In this document: positions 46,649 to 55,931 of the stretch, piece after piece | Position numbering within the stretch: position 1 is the first letter of the stretch | Layout: every line of letters starts with the position of its first letter | Notes under the pieces: model-generated | Seen by the model: only the letters and a program-made list of their open reading frames with translations | What the model was told of the DNA's origin: nothing | The model's database searches: none | Translations under genes and position numbers: made by a program | DNA from: Caulobacter sp. Root343 | GTDB taxonomy: Bacteria > Pseudomonadota > Alphaproteobacteria > Caulobacterales > Caulobacteraceae | Direction of reading: 5' to 3' | DNA: 64,000 nt | Assembly: GCF_001425745.1 (NCBI RefSeq) | Contig: NZ_LMDF01000006.1 | Span: forward strand, 804,253 to 868,252

Positions 46649-48307
46649 ATGTACCAGTACGACGTCATCGACCGTGAATTCCTGATCGACCGCTCGAGCG
46701 AGTTCCGAGGTCAGGTCGGCCGCCGCCTGGCCGGCGAGATCACCGAGGACCAGTTCAAGCCGCTGCGGCTGATGAACGGCCTTTATCTGCAGCTGCACGC
46801 CTACATGCTGCGGATCGCCATTCCGTACGGTTCGCTGAACCCGACCCAGACCCGTCGTCTGGCCGAGATCGCGCGCGACTACGACAAGGGCTACGGCCAC
46901 TTCACGACGCGCCAGAACATCCAGTTCAACTGGATCAAGCTGAAGGACGCGCCGGACATCCTGGACAAGCTGGCCGAGGTGGACCTGCACGCCATCCAGA
47001 CCAGCGGCAACTGCATCCGCAACACCACGTCCGATCCCTATGCCGGCGCCACGGCCGAGGAGATCGACGACCCGCGCGTCTGGTCCGAAGTGATCCGCCA
47101 GTGGTCGACCCTGCACCCGGAATTCTCGTTCCTGCCGCGCAAGTTCAAGATCGCCATCACCGCCTCGGCCAAGGACCGCACCGCGGCCAAGGTGCACGAT
47201 ATCGGCCTGCTGCTGCGCCAGGGGCGCGACGGAACGCACGGTTTCGAGGTGATCGTCGGCGGCGGCCAGGGACGCACGCCCTATGTCGGCCCGAGCATCA
47301 AGCAGTTCCTGCCGACCGACCGTCTGCTGAGCTATCTGGAAGCCGTCCTGCGCGTCTACAATCGCCACGGCCGCCGCGACAACATCTACAAGGCCCGGAT
47401 CAAGATCCTCGTCGCCGCCCTGGGCGCGGAGGAATTCGCGCGCCAGGTCGAGGAAGAGTGGAGCAAGATCGACGCCGCCCGCGCTGACCTGCCGGCCGCC
47501 GAGCTGGCCCGCATCCGCGCGTCCTTCGCCAAGACGCCGTTCGAGACTCTGCCGGCTCGATCGGAAGCCTTCGAGCTCGCCAAGGCCCATGACAGCGCCT
47601 TCGCCCGCTTCGTGCGCAACAACGTCCGCGCCCACAAGCAGCCGGGCTATGCGATCGTCGAGGTCTCGCTGAAGGCGCCCGAGCAGACCCCGGGCGACGC
47701 CTCGGCCGATCAGCTGGAGCTGGTCGCCGACCTGGCCGAACGCTACAGCTTCTCGGACCTGCGCGTCACCCACGCCCAGAACCTGGTCTTGCCGCACGTG
47801 AAGCAGGACGACCTGCCGACCGTGTTCGCGGCCCTGCAGGCGGCGGGCCTGGCCACGCCGAACATCGACCTGATCAGCGACATCATCGCCTGCCCGGGCC
47901 TGGACTACTGCGCCCTGGCCAACGCCCGCGCCATTCCGATCGCCCAGGACATCGCCCGCCAGTTCGCCGATCCCGATCGCGCCGAAGAGGTCGGCGAGCT
48001 GAAGATCAAGATCAGCGGCTGCATCAACGCCTGCGGCCACCACCACGTGGCCCACATCGGCATCCTGGGTGTCGATAAGAAGGGCGAGGAGTTCTACCAG
48101 CTGTCGCTGGGAGGCTCCGGCGCCGAGGACGCCTCGATCGGCAAGATCCTGGGTCCGGCCCTGCCGGCCGATAAGGTCGCGACGGCCGTCGACCAGCTGG
48201 TCGGAGCCTATCTGAACGTCCGCGCCGATGGCGAGCGCTTCCTCGACACCTATCGCCGCGTGGGCCTCGAGCCCTTCAAGGAGGCTGTCTATGCCCAAGC
48301 TGATTGA
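46649..48307 (+). CDS. cysI: siroheme nitrite/sulfite reductase hemoprotein
   Basis: This 552-residue enzyme carries two ferredoxin-like nitrite/sulfite reductase half-domains and two 4Fe-4S/siroheme modules. The cluster cysteines appear as CPGLDYC (C-x5-C) near residue 415 and CINAC (C-x3-C) near residue 455. It reduces sulfite to sulfide with six electrons, and context with cysH favours sulfite over nitrite. No flavoprotein CysJ lies in the operon, so ferredoxin may be the donor. It overlaps the next gene by 17 bases, with AAGGAGG for that gene inside its end. Confidence 0.92.
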   Translation: MYQYDVIDREFLIDRSSEFRGQVGRRLAGEITEDQFKPLRLMNGLYLQLHAYMLRIAIPYGSLNPTQTRRLAEIARDYDKGYGHFTTRQNIQFNWIKLKDAPDILDKLAEVDLHAIQTSGNCIRNTTSDPYAGATAEEIDDPRVWSEVIRQWSTLHPEFSFLPRKFKIAITASAKDRTAAKVHDIGLLLRQGRDGTHGFEVIVGGGQGRTPYVGPSIKQFLPTDRLLSYLEAVLRVYNRHGRRDNIYKARIKILVAALGAEEFARQVEEEWSKIDAARADLPAAELARIRASFAKTPFETLPARSEAFELAKAHDSAFARFVRNNVRAHKQPGYAIVEVSLKAPEQTPGDASADQLELVADLAERYSFSDLRVTHAQNLVLPHVKQDDLPTVFAALQAAGLATPNIDLISDIIACPGLDYCALANARAIPIAQDIARQFADPDRAEEVGELKIKISGCINACGHHHVAHIGILGVDKKGEEFYQLSLGGSGAEDASIGKILGPALPADKVATAVDQLVGAYLNVRADGERFLDTYRRVGLEPFKEAVYAQAD

Positions 48308-48797
48308 GCTGGCGGACGGCGAAGCCCGCTGGGCTGACGACGCCTTCGTCCACGTCGCCGACGAGGACGCCATTCCCGACGCAGGCGACGTGATCCTGTC
48401 GCTGGCCCGTTTCGAAGCCGAGGGCGACGCCCTGCTGTCGTCGAACAGCCGCCGCGTCGGCGTGCGCATCGAGTCCGACCAGGAGGTCGAGGTTCTGGCC
48501 TACGACCTGCCGCGCATCGCGGTGGTGGCCCTGGCCTTCCCGAAGTACCGCGACGGCCGCGCCTATACCTCGGCCCGCCTGCTGCGCGAGCGGTTCGGCT
48601 ATCAGGGCCAGGTCCGCGCGGTGGGTGACGTCCTACAGGAGCAGGCCGGCTTCATGGTCCGTTGCGGCTTCGACGCCTTCGAGCCCGCCGACGGCGCCAC
48701 GCCCGAGGCCTGGACCAAGGCCGCCCGCCGCTTCCGCCACGTGTATCAGCGCGCCGCCGACGACCGGGTGGTGGCGTTCGAGGAAAGGGCCTCCTGA
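48291..48797 (+). CDS. DUF934 protein of sulfate-assimilation operon
   Basis: This 168-residue protein of the DUF934 family is almost always encoded next to sulfite reductase and cysH. Motifs are GVRIESDQEVEVL and FPKYRDGRAYTSARLLRERFGYQGQVRAVGDVLQEQ. The function is unproven; a role as an electron-transfer or assembly partner of the reductase has been suggested from context. It starts inside the reductase gene behind a strong AAGGAGG, and its stop overlaps the cysH start (TGATG). Confidence 0.85.
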   Translation: MPKLIELADGEARWADDAFVHVADEDAIPDAGDVILSLARFEAEGDALLSSNSRRVGVRIESDQEVEVLAYDLPRIAVVALAFPKYRDGRAYTSARLLRERFGYQGQVRAVGDVLQEQAGFMVRCGFDAFEPADGATPEAWTKAARRFRHVYQRAADDRVVAFEERAS

Positions 48798-49531
48798 TGG
48801 CTTACGACCAGACCGGCGCAACGGCTCCCGGGCTGGCGGCTCGGCTGGACGCCGAGCTGCGCGACGCCCATCCGCTGACCATCCTGCGCGCCGCCCACGA
48901 GCATTTCGGCGACCGGCTGGCCCTGGTCTCGTCGTTCGGGGCGGAGTCGGCGGTGCTGCTGCACCTGGCCTCGCAGGTGTCGCCGGCCATTCCGGTGCTG
49001 TTCCTCGACACCGGCATGCTGTTCGGCCAGACGCTGGACTATCGCAAGAACGTCGCCGCCCAGTTCGGCCTGACCGATGTGCGCGACCTGCGCCCGGCCT
49101 TCGCGGACCTGGCGACCCAGGACCCGAACTCGGACCTGTGGCGCACCAGCGTCGACGCCTGCTGCAACATCCGCAAGGTGCTGCCGCTGGACCGGGCCCT
49201 GGGCGGCTTCGACGCCTGGATCACCGGCCGCAAGCGCTTCCACGGCGGCGATCGCCTGAGCCTGCCGGTGGTCGAGGAGGCCGACGGCAAGATCAAGTTC
49301 AACCCGCTGGCCAACTGGGGCAAGGCGGAGCTGGACGCCTATGTGGCCGAGCACAACCTGCCGACCCATCCGCTGGTGGCCCAGGGCTACGCCTCGATCG
49401 GCTGCTGGCCCTGCACGAAGCCGTCCGAGGATGGCCGGTCGGGCCGCTGGGCGGGCCAGGAAAAGACCGAGTGCGGCATCCACGTCGCCCGCGCTCCTGG
49501 CGTGGCCTCGAACGTCGGCGGGGATATCTAG
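48797..49531 (+). CDS. cysH: adenylyl-sulfate (APS) reductase
   Basis: This 244-residue thiol-dependent reductase has the PP-loop SSFGAESAVLLH near residue 38 and the catalytic ECGIH at the C-terminus. Two cysteine pairs, CC in VDACCNIRK and CxxC in GCWPC, are the 4Fe-4S ligands that mark bacterial APS reductases rather than PAPS-specific CysH. It converts adenosine-5'-phosphosulfate to sulfite and AMP, feeding the sulfite reductase upstream. It is the last gene of the operon, and its TAG lies in a CTAG shared with the convergent kinase gene. Confidence 0.93.
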   Translation: MAYDQTGATAPGLAARLDAELRDAHPLTILRAAHEHFGDRLALVSSFGAESAVLLHLASQVSPAIPVLFLDTGMLFGQTLDYRKNVAAQFGLTDVRDLRPAFADLATQDPNSDLWRTSVDACCNIRKVLPLDRALGGFDAWITGRKRFHGGDRLSLPVVEEADGKIKFNPLANWGKAELDAYVAEHNLPTHPLVAQGYASIGCWPCTKPSEDGRSGRWAGQEKTECGIHVARAPGVASNVGGDI

Positions 49532-50721
49532 ACCGGCATTCGCGCCAGCCGGGGCAGGGCCAGGCGCTCGGCCTCGTCGCGCGCCAGGAACCGCAGCTCC
49601 ACCACCGCGCCGCCGTTGCGCCGGTTGCGGATCGTGATCTCGCCGCCGTGCGCGTCGGCCAGCGCCTTGACCACCGCCAGGCCCAGCCCCGAGCCGCCCG
49701 TCGCTCGAGTACGCGACAGATCCGCGCGCCAGAAGCCCTCGAAGGCCCGATGGTCCGCCGGGAAGCCGGGGCCGCGGTCGGCGGCCTGCAGCACGCATTC
49801 GCCGTCCTGGACAAGGGTGCGGACCGACAGGCGACCGCCCTCGGCGGCGTAGCGGCGGGCGTTCTCCAGAATCGCCCGCAGCATCTGGCGCACGCGGGCA
49901 GGGTCGGCGCGAACGAGGGCGGGCTCCAGATCGGTCTCGACGACCATTCCGGCCGCCGCGAATTGCGGAGCCAGGGCGTGGAGCACCGATCGGGTTTCCT
50001 CGGCCAGGTCGCAGTCGGTGACTTCCAGAGCCAGGGCGCCGGTCGAGACCAGGCTGACCGTGCGCAGATCGTCGATGATCCGCGACAGGTCGTGCACCTG
50101 GGTCAGCAGCGCGCGCATCTGCGCGTCGTCGCGCGGAAAGACGCCGTCCAGCGCCCCTTGGATATAGCCGTTCAGCACGGTCAGGGGCGTACGCAGCTCG
50201 TGGGCGATGGCGGCGGACTGGAACCGCATCCGACGCTCCGAGTTCTCCAGCGCCTCGGCCTGGGCGTTGAAGCCGTCGACCAGACTCTGAAGTTCGCGGG
50301 TCAATTTCGGCGGTGGGACGATGCGGTGGCTGAAGTCGCCGGCGCCAATCTTCTTGGCCCCGTCGGCGACGGCGTTGACGGGCTCGGCGAAGCGATGCGC
50401 GATCCGCCCGGCCAGCCACACGCAGATGACGATAACCAGCAGCGACAAGACCGCCACGCCGGCATAGCTGAGCACGACCGCGCGGGTCTGCTCGGCCGCC
50501 ATCGTTTTCAGCAAGGCCAGCATGTCGGTGTGTGAGGGGACTTCGTTGCGGTCCAGTTGCTCGATGGCGTGGACGAGGCGCGGGGGAATACGGCTCTTGA
50601 TCTCCAGATTGATCAATCTGTCGATCCCGGCCGAGGCGGTGGCGATGAAGACGACCGCGCAGACCAGCATGCCGGCGATGGCCGTGCCCAGGCGGCGAGC
50701 GAGGGTGGGCGGGGCCTTCAC
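49528..50721 (-). CDS. HAMP sensor histidine kinase
   Basis: This 397-residue inner-membrane kinase has TM1 at about residues 13-31, a short periplasmic loop, TM2 at about 82-104 and a HAMP linker (about 105-155). HisKA with His174 in AAIAHELRTPL follows, then HATPase (N box around ENARRYA, G boxes DRGPGFP and GGSGLGLAVVKALADAHGG). The GTG start at 50721 overlaps the response-regulator stop (GTGA). The layout resembles envelope-stress kinases of the BaeS type. The signal is unknown. Confidence 0.9.
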   Translation of the reverse strand: MKAPPTLARRLGTAIAGMLVCAVVFIATASAGIDRLINLEIKSRIPPRLVHAIEQLDRNEVPSHTDMLALLKTMAAEQTRAVVLSYAGVAVLSLLVIVICVWLAGRIAHRFAEPVNAVADGAKKIGAGDFSHRIVPPPKLTRELQSLVDGFNAQAEALENSERRMRFQSAAIAHELRTPLTVLNGYIQGALDGVFPRDDAQMRALLTQVHDLSRIIDDLRTVSLVSTGALALEVTDCDLAEETRSVLHALAPQFAAAGMVVETDLEPALVRADPARVRQMLRAILENARRYAAEGGRLSVRTLVQDGECVLQAADRGPGFPADHRAFEGFWRADLSRTRATGGSGLGLAVVKALADAHGGEITIRNRRNGGAVVELRFLARDEAERLALPRLARMPV

Positions 50722-51413
50722 GCCGCGCCGACCAGGCGATAGCCGACGCCGCGCACATTGACGACGAAGCCGACGGCTCCCGCCGCCTCCAGCTTGCGCC
50801 GCAGATTGCTGACGTGACTGTCGACGGTGCGCTCCAGGGCGTCGCTGTCGGGCAGGCAGGCGTCGAGGATCTCGGCCCGGCCCAACACCCGCATTGGCGC
50901 ATTCAGGAACTGAACCAGGATGCGAAACTCGCTGAGCGTCAGGTTCAGGGTCCTCGCGCCGGCGTCGCGATCGACCACGCGGGCCAGGTGGGCCGAGAGG
51001 TCGGCCTCGATCGGGCCATGGCGCAGCATTCCGGCCCCGCGGCCGCCGCGCGTCCGCCGCAGCACCGCCTTGACCCGCGCCACCACCTCGGCCGGGTTGA
51101 ACGGCTTGACCACATAGTCGTCGGCGCCCATCCGCAGGCCCGTGAGACGGTCGATGTCCTCGGCCATGGCCGTGGCGAAGATCACCGGGGTGTCGCCGCG
51201 CCGCCGCACCTCGGCCAGCACGGCGTAACCGTCCGTCTTGGGAATGTTGACGTCCAGCAGCAGAAGGTCGGGATTGAGGCTGCGGTGCTGCTGCAGGGCG
51301 ATCTCGCCATCGGCGGCGCAGACCACGCGCAGGCGCTCGCGCTCCAGATAGGTCTGCAGGATGCGGGCGATGTCGGGGTCGTCCTCGACCACGCAGATCA
51401 GCGCGTTTTCCAT
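50718..51413 (-). CDS. OmpR-family response regulator
   Basis: This 231-residue regulator has a receiver domain (about 5-118) with acidic pocket EDD at 10-12, phospho-acceptor Asp in LLLLDVNIPK (about residue 54) and Lys in VKPFNP. A winged-helix DNA-binding domain (about 130-228) ends in RGVGYRLVG. It pairs with the overlapping downstream kinase. The ATG at 51413 gives the standard receiver start. The divergent outer-membrane protein gene at 51663 is a candidate target. Confidence 0.92.
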   Translation of the reverse strand: MENALICVVEDDPDIARILQTYLERERLRVVCAADGEIALQQHRSLNPDLLLLDVNIPKTDGYAVLAEVRRRGDTPVIFATAMAEDIDRLTGLRMGADDYVVKPFNPAEVVARVKAVLRRTRGGRGAGMLRHGPIEADLSAHLARVVDRDAGARTLNLTLSEFRILVQFLNAPMRVLGRAEILDACLPDSDALERTVDSHVSNLRRKLEAAGAVGFVVNVRGVGYRLVGAA

Positions 51414-51662
51414 CTTCGGGATCCTGAACCTGGGCCGCGCATCCTGCCGGGGGACTGTCGAGGTTTCGTGGAGGTTCGGCGAAAGCCTCGCGATCCCTAC
51501 GCAAGGCCCGCGGATCGTCGTTCTGGCAAATGAATTACTCTTAAGGTCGCCCGCACGCGGTCTCCACACTTCGCGCGCAGACCCTCCATCGCCTGCCGCC
51601 ACCAAGGCTCCACGTCCAGCTGGCCCCTCCGCCGGCGTCGTCAACGAGATGGAGTCTCTCCC

Positions 51663-52298
51663 ATGCTGAAAATCACGATCATCGCCGCGGCCCTGCTGAG
51701 CACGGCCTTCGCCGCCCCCGCCATGGCCCAGGACGCCGACACCCTCAGCGGCTTCTACGCCGGGGCCGACGTCGGCTACGCCAAGCCCAAGACCAAGCTG
51801 GACTTCACGCCAAAGGCCGGCGCCGCGGCCGCCGGTTCGGCCAACAAGACGGGCTTCGACTACAGCGGCTTCGTCGGCTACGGCGCCGTGGTCGGCGAGA
51901 GCCTCTATCTGGGCGGCGAGGCGTCGCTGGGCGCCGGCGGCGGCAAGGCCTCGCGCAATCTGGCCGGCTCCAGGGTGACGATCGATCCGGGCCTGCGCTA
52001 CGGCGCGGCCGCTCGCGCGGGCTTCGTCGTCACCGAGGGCGGCCTGTTGTACGGCAAGGTCGGGCTGGAGCGCCGCAAGGTCGAGGCCTCGATCATCGGC
52101 TCCAAGAAGAAGCTGACCGAGAAGGGCCTGGTGTACGGCGTCGGCTACGAACAGCTGCTGACCGGCAACCTGTCCCTTCGGGCCGAGGCGCTGCGCGTGA
52201 AGTACGACGACAAGGCGGTGACCTTCGCCGGCGGCGAGAAGCTCAAGCTGGACGGCAATGAAACCCGCTTCAACCTCGGCGCGGTTCTTCGCTTCTAG
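51663..52298 (+). CDS. small outer-membrane beta-barrel protein
   Basis: This 211-residue protein has a clear signal peptide (MLKITIIAAALLSTAFAAPAMA, cleavage before QD). An eight-stranded-barrel-like pattern of alternating residues follows (GFYAGADVGYAKPK; FDYSGFVGYGAVVG; GLRYGAAARAGFV), ending in a terminal Phe as required by BAM-dependent insertion. It belongs to the general Opa/OmpX-like outer-membrane family; transport or adhesion cannot be read. It is divergent from the two-component genes. A GC hairpin follows immediately. Confidence 0.85.
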   Translation: MLKITIIAAALLSTAFAAPAMAQDADTLSGFYAGADVGYAKPKTKLDFTPKAGAAAAGSANKTGFDYSGFVGYGAVVGESLYLGGEASLGAGGGKASRNLAGSRVTIDPGLRYGAAARAGFVVTEGGLLYGKVGLERRKVEASIIGSKKKLTEKGLVYGVGYEQLLTGNLSLRAEALRVKYDDKAVTFAGGEKLKLDGNETRFNLGAVLRF

Positions 52299-52310
52299 GC
52301 TCGCCTCATG

Positions 52311-52335
52311 CCGCCCGGGTCATTCTCCCGGGCGG
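52311..52335. terminator. GC hairpin between convergent genes
   Basis: CCGCCCGGG (52311-52319) is inverted at 52327-52335 around a 7-base loop that contains the acylase stop codon complement. There is no T-run. It is likely a shared 3'-end structure for both genes. Confidence 0.6.
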
Positions 52336-54503
52336 TACGTCTTGACGGCGTGCTTCTTGACGTCCTCGGGATAGAAGTAGACGTCGCGCAGATTGCCCTG
52401 GCTGTACCTCAGCGCCTGGTCGTTGAAGTGCGGGGAGGCGGGATCACCGCTCTCGCCGCCCGCCGAGACGGCGCGGGCCCGGACCTTGTCGCCGAACTCG
52501 ACGACCGCCACGAAGCTGTTGCCCAGGGTCCCATAGTACTTCTTCGTCCCCGGCCAGCGCTTGGCCCCGAACGAGGCCAGCGAGCCCCATTGGGCCGAAG
52601 TGAACGGCACCGGGATACTGGGCTTGGCGTCATCGAACGTCTGGACGATCGCGCCGTCGTTGCGTTGGAAGCGGTTGATCTGGCCCCACGACGTCTTCCA
52701 CGATCCGAAATCGGCGGTCAGACGATCGGACGCCTCGGCCAGGGCCGCCAGCTTGTCGGCGGCGGTCAGCCTGTAGGCCATGAAGTCGTAGGGGTTCAGC
52801 CCCTGGGCCTTGGCGGCCGGCGCGGCCTTGGCCCACATCGCTTCGCCCCAGAACACGGCCAGCGATGTTTCCGTGGATCGGGCCGACCACCTGCGGTCCC
52901 AGGCCTTCAGCGCGGCCACCTGATCAGCCACCTTGGCCTTGATCGGATCGCCGTCGGGCGTGGCGGCGTAGGCCGCCTCCAGCGTCGGGATCAGCCGCGC
53001 GAACGCGGTCAGGTACGGGTCGTAGGCCTTGTCGATCAGGCCGCCCAGGGTGAGGTTCTTGGCGTCCTTCAGCACGAGGTCGGCGTGGATCCCGCGTGGG
53101 TTCTCGCCCGCGCTGTCCATGTACCTTGGATAGTCGGCCTTCTTCGGGCTGTAGGGCCCCGCGGCCGTGTAGGGCCAGTTGTTGGTGTTGAAGACCCAGC
53201 CGTTCGGCGGGTTCAGAACGTGCGGCGCGTCGTTCAGGGCGTGCAGGCCCTTCCAGTCGGTGGCCGGGTCCGAGCCATCCACGGGCTTGGTGTAATCGAA
53301 GCGGTCGTCGCGTATGGGAATGAACTGCGGGTGCAGATAGGCGATCTCGCCCTTGGCGTCGGCGAACAGGGTGTTGTTCGATGAATTGGCCTTCAGCTGC
53401 GCCACCTTCATGAAGCTGGCGTAGTCCGTGGCCTTGGTGCGCAGGAACGACTGCTCCAGCGCCGCCATCGGCTTGTTCATCAGGGCGATGGTGATCCACT
53501 TGCCGTTCTCTTCGCGGACGATCGGACCATGGTGGGTCTTGAAGACGGTGAAGCGCTTTTCCGCCATCGTTCCGTCGGCGGCGCGGTAGGGGACCGTGAT
53601 CACCTCGCTCTTCAGCGGGCGCAGCGCCGCGCCGTACTTGTAGAAGCGTTTCCCGTCCTTCTCGACGATGGTCTCGGCGAACTCGTCGACCACGTCGACG
53701 CCGCTGGAGGTGTGCATCCAGCCAGCCTTGGCGTTGAAGCCCTGGTAGATGAAGAACTGGCCCCAGGTCGTGGCGCCGTAGGCGTTCAGCCCCTCGTCGC
53801 TGGCCACCTGCATCTCCGAGCGGAAGAAGAAGCTGGTGTGCGGGTTGATCAGCAGCAGGGCGTGGCCCTCCAGCGTGTTCTTCGGGGCGATGGCGAAGCC
53901 GTTCGAGCCCTTGGGCTCCTTGAACAGCAGGCCCTTCTCGTCGGCGGTCATGGCCAATTGGCGCTGGCCGTAGAAGGCCTCCAGCTGGGTCAGGGCCACC
54001 CGCTCGATGTCGCCGCCGATGCTGCCTTCCGAGAAGCTGAGCGCCATCCACGGCTCGAAGTGCTTGATGACCTTCGGCTTCACGTCCGGATGGGTCGCCA
54101 GATAGAAGTTCAGCCCGTCGGCCCAGCCGTTCATCAGGGTCTTCAGCCAGGCCGGGCTCTTGGCGTAGTCGGCCTTCAGCACGGCCGGATCGATGAACAG
54201 CTTCTGGCGCAGGTCGGCCCAGATCGCCTTCTCGCCCTCCGCCTCGGCCGTGCGGCCCAGCGAGGTCATGAAGTTGGTCTCGACGCGATTGAAGTCGTCC
54301 TCGGCCTGGGCGTAGGCCATGCCGAACACGGCGTCGGCGTCGGTCTTGCCGTGGATGTGGGCGATGCCCCAGTCGTCGCGGACGATCTGGACCTTGGCGG
54401 CGCGCGCCTTCAGGCCGGAGAGGTCATCGGCGGCGTTGGCCGGCGAGGCGGTGAGAACGGCGGCGGCCATCAAGGCCAGGACGCTGACGGACAGAACACG
54501 CAT
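52320..54503 (-). CDS. penicillin-acylase-family N-terminal nucleophile hydrolase
   Basis: This 727-residue exported enzyme starts with a signal peptide (cleavage near residue 24, ANA-AD). It then has the alpha subunit (DDWGIAHIHGKTDADAVFGMAYAQAEDD), and the autoprocessing site GS-N at residues 199-201 makes Ser200 the nucleophile of the beta subunit. The remainder carries NNW and the usual beta-subunit core. Relatives cleave penicillins, cephalosporins or acyl-homoserine lactones (quorum quenching); the subtype is not decidable here. It should be periplasmic. It lies downstream of the 3D-domain gene on the same strand with a 104-bp gap. Confidence 0.9.
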   Translation of the reverse strand: MRVLSVSVLALMAAAVLTASPANAADDLSGLKARAAKVQIVRDDWGIAHIHGKTDADAVFGMAYAQAEDDFNRVETNFMTSLGRTAEAEGEKAIWADLRQKLFIDPAVLKADYAKSPAWLKTLMNGWADGLNFYLATHPDVKPKVIKHFEPWMALSFSEGSIGGDIERVALTQLEAFYGQRQLAMTADEKGLLFKEPKGSNGFAIAPKNTLEGHALLLINPHTSFFFRSEMQVASDEGLNAYGATTWGQFFIYQGFNAKAGWMHTSSGVDVVDEFAETIVEKDGKRFYKYGAALRPLKSEVITVPYRAADGTMAEKRFTVFKTHHGPIVREENGKWITIALMNKPMAALEQSFLRTKATDYASFMKVAQLKANSSNNTLFADAKGEIAYLHPQFIPIRDDRFDYTKPVDGSDPATDWKGLHALNDAPHVLNPPNGWVFNTNNWPYTAAGPYSPKKADYPRYMDSAGENPRGIHADLVLKDAKNLTLGGLIDKAYDPYLTAFARLIPTLEAAYAATPDGDPIKAKVADQVAALKAWDRRWSARSTETSLAVFWGEAMWAKAAPAAKAQGLNPYDFMAYRLTAADKLAALAEASDRLTADFGSWKTSWGQINRFQRNDGAIVQTFDDAKPSIPVPFTSAQWGSLASFGAKRWPGTKKYYGTLGNSFVAVVEFGDKVRARAVSAGGESGDPASPHFNDQALRYSQGNLRDVYFYPEDVKKHAVKTYRPGE

Positions 54504-54607
54504 GAACGACCTCCCGAGCCCATCGAGGGCCTCGAACGGTCATCACGTGTAGGGGGAACATCGCCGAGCGCCAAGACGGCGAAGCTCGGACGAGGCGGCG
54601 GCGCCTG

Positions 54608-55126
54608 CTATTGCGGCGGGCAGCCCTTGAATTCGCCGACCTTGCTGACCGACAGGCTGGACAGGTCGATGCCGCGAAGCGTCTTCATCGAGGCGGCCCC
54701 GAAGCCGCTGAACAAGTCGAGCTTCAGGCCCTTGATCGCGCCGCCGATGTCGGAAGCGTACCAATAGCCGTCGTGCGCGCCGCCGTCGGGCATGGGCAGG
54801 CCGACGGTTTCCTTGATGAAAATCACGGTGCGGCGCGGGATCACCTTGGGATCGACCGCGACGGTGCGCATGGCCGCGACCTTGCAGCCCAGCGAGTCGA
54901 ACGCGCGGATGCCCTTGGCGCCGGCGTGGTACATCGTGGCCTTCATCTTGAACTCGACCGAGCCGGGCAGGGCGCCGCCGCTCAGGGCCGAGGTGATCAG
55001 CTCGCCCAGCGGATCGGCGCGCGTGGTCTGGTCGGACGAAGAGTCCGGGCCGGCGGCGGCGATGGCGGGGAAGGCGAATGCGGAGATGACCGCGGTGGCC
55101 AAAATTCCGGCGAGCTTGCGTCGCAT
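54608..55126 (-). CDS. 3D-domain (double-psi barrel) exported protein
   Basis: This 172-residue protein has a signal peptide (about residues 1-25) and a C-terminal 3D domain related to the MltA lytic transglycosylase barrel. KATMYHAGAKGIRAFDSLGC starts the fold, VDPKVIPRRTVIFI follows, and YASDIGGAIKG carries the conserved Asp. Such proteins are thought to bind or cleave peptidoglycan. The ATG at 55126 follows GAGGAC; the longer frame crosses a palindrome at 55179-55192 that is a candidate operator. Two Cys residues (one near the C-terminus) may form a disulfide. Confidence 0.8.
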   Translation of the reverse strand: MRRKLAGILATAVISAFAFPAIAAAGPDSSSDQTTRADPLGELITSALSGGALPGSVEFKMKATMYHAGAKGIRAFDSLGCKVAAMRTVAVDPKVIPRRTVIFIKETVGLPMPDGGAHDGYWYASDIGGAIKGLKLDLFSGFGAASMKTLRGIDLSSLSVSKVGEFKGCPPQ

Positions 55127-55178
55127 CGAGGGGGTCCTCTTATCGGCGTGTCTGTCGGGCGGCGTCTGGATATTCTGA

Positions 55179-55192
55179 TCACAGCCCTGTGA
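55179..55192. promoter_or_regulatory. CRP-like palindrome TCACAG-CC-CTGTGA
   Basis: A 14-base inverted repeat with perfect 6-base arms lies 53 bases before the 3D-domain start and 135 before the GST start. The CTGTGA/TCACAG arms resemble CRP/FNR-superfamily half sites, although the two-base spacing is shorter than the usual CRP spacing. Confidence 0.4.
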
Positions 55193-55326
55193 CAACCCCT
55201 GGAGCCCATACGTCGCAGGCGCCGTTCGCTTGATGAGCGAAAAAGCGGCGTCGATTCAGGGGCTTGAAACTTGGCCTTGGCGTATCGATTTTTTCGCTTT
55301 CGACGGCTTCACAGAAGGAACCCGCC

Positions 55327-55914
55327 ATGACGCTGCGCATCTACGGCGACTCGATCTCGGGCAATTGCCTCAAGGTGAAGTGGACCGCCGAACAGCTGCA
55401 CCGGCCGTTCGAGTGGATCGAGACCAGCGTCCTGGCCGCTGAAACGCGCACGCCCGAGTTCCTGGCCCTGAACCCGGCGGGGCAGGTGCCGCTGGCCATC
55501 CTGGAGGACGGCCGCCCGTTGGCTCAGTCCAACGCCATCATGCTCCACCTGGCCGAGGGCTCGGCCCTGGTCCCCGCCGACGCCTATGCGCGGGCCAAGA
55601 TGTTCGAGTGGCTGTTCTGGGAGCAGTACAGCCACGAGCCCTATGTCGCCGTGGCGCGCTTTCAGGTCGTCTATCTGGGCAAGGCCCCGGAGAGCCTGGA
55701 AACGCGGCTGATCGAGCGCGGCGGCCAGGCCCTGGCGCGGCTGGAAACACAGCTGAAACAAACGCCCTTTCTGGTCGGCGAGCGGCTCACCCTGGCGGAC
55801 ATCGCTTTGGTGGCTTACACCCGCGTGGCGCACGAGGGCGGGTTCGACCTTTCGCTGTATCCGGCCGTGACAGCCTGGGTGGAGCGGATGGAGACCGCGC
55901 TCGGCATTATCTGA
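55327..55914 (+). CDS. glutathione S-transferase family protein
   Basis: This 195-residue cytoplasmic protein has a thioredoxin-like N-terminal domain (about 1-75, SGNCLKVKW with a Ser/Cys start, NPAGQVPLAILEDG, AQSNAIM for the gamma-Glu contact). A helical C-terminal domain (LTLADIALVAYTRVAH) follows. It probably conjugates or reduces electrophiles with glutathione. The ATG at 55327 follows AGAAGGA. The S1/P1 nuclease gene begins 17 bases after its stop, so the two and the NUDIX gene form an apparent operon. Confidence 0.88.
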   Translation: MTLRIYGDSISGNCLKVKWTAEQLHRPFEWIETSVLAAETRTPEFLALNPAGQVPLAILEDGRPLAQSNAIMLHLAEGSALVPADAYARAKMFEWLFWEQYSHEPYVAVARFQVVYLGKAPESLETRLIERGGQALARLETQLKQTPFLVGERLTLADIALVAYTRVAHEGGFDLSLYPAVTAWVERMETALGII

Positions 55915-55931
55915 TCCTTCGGAGCTCCTCC

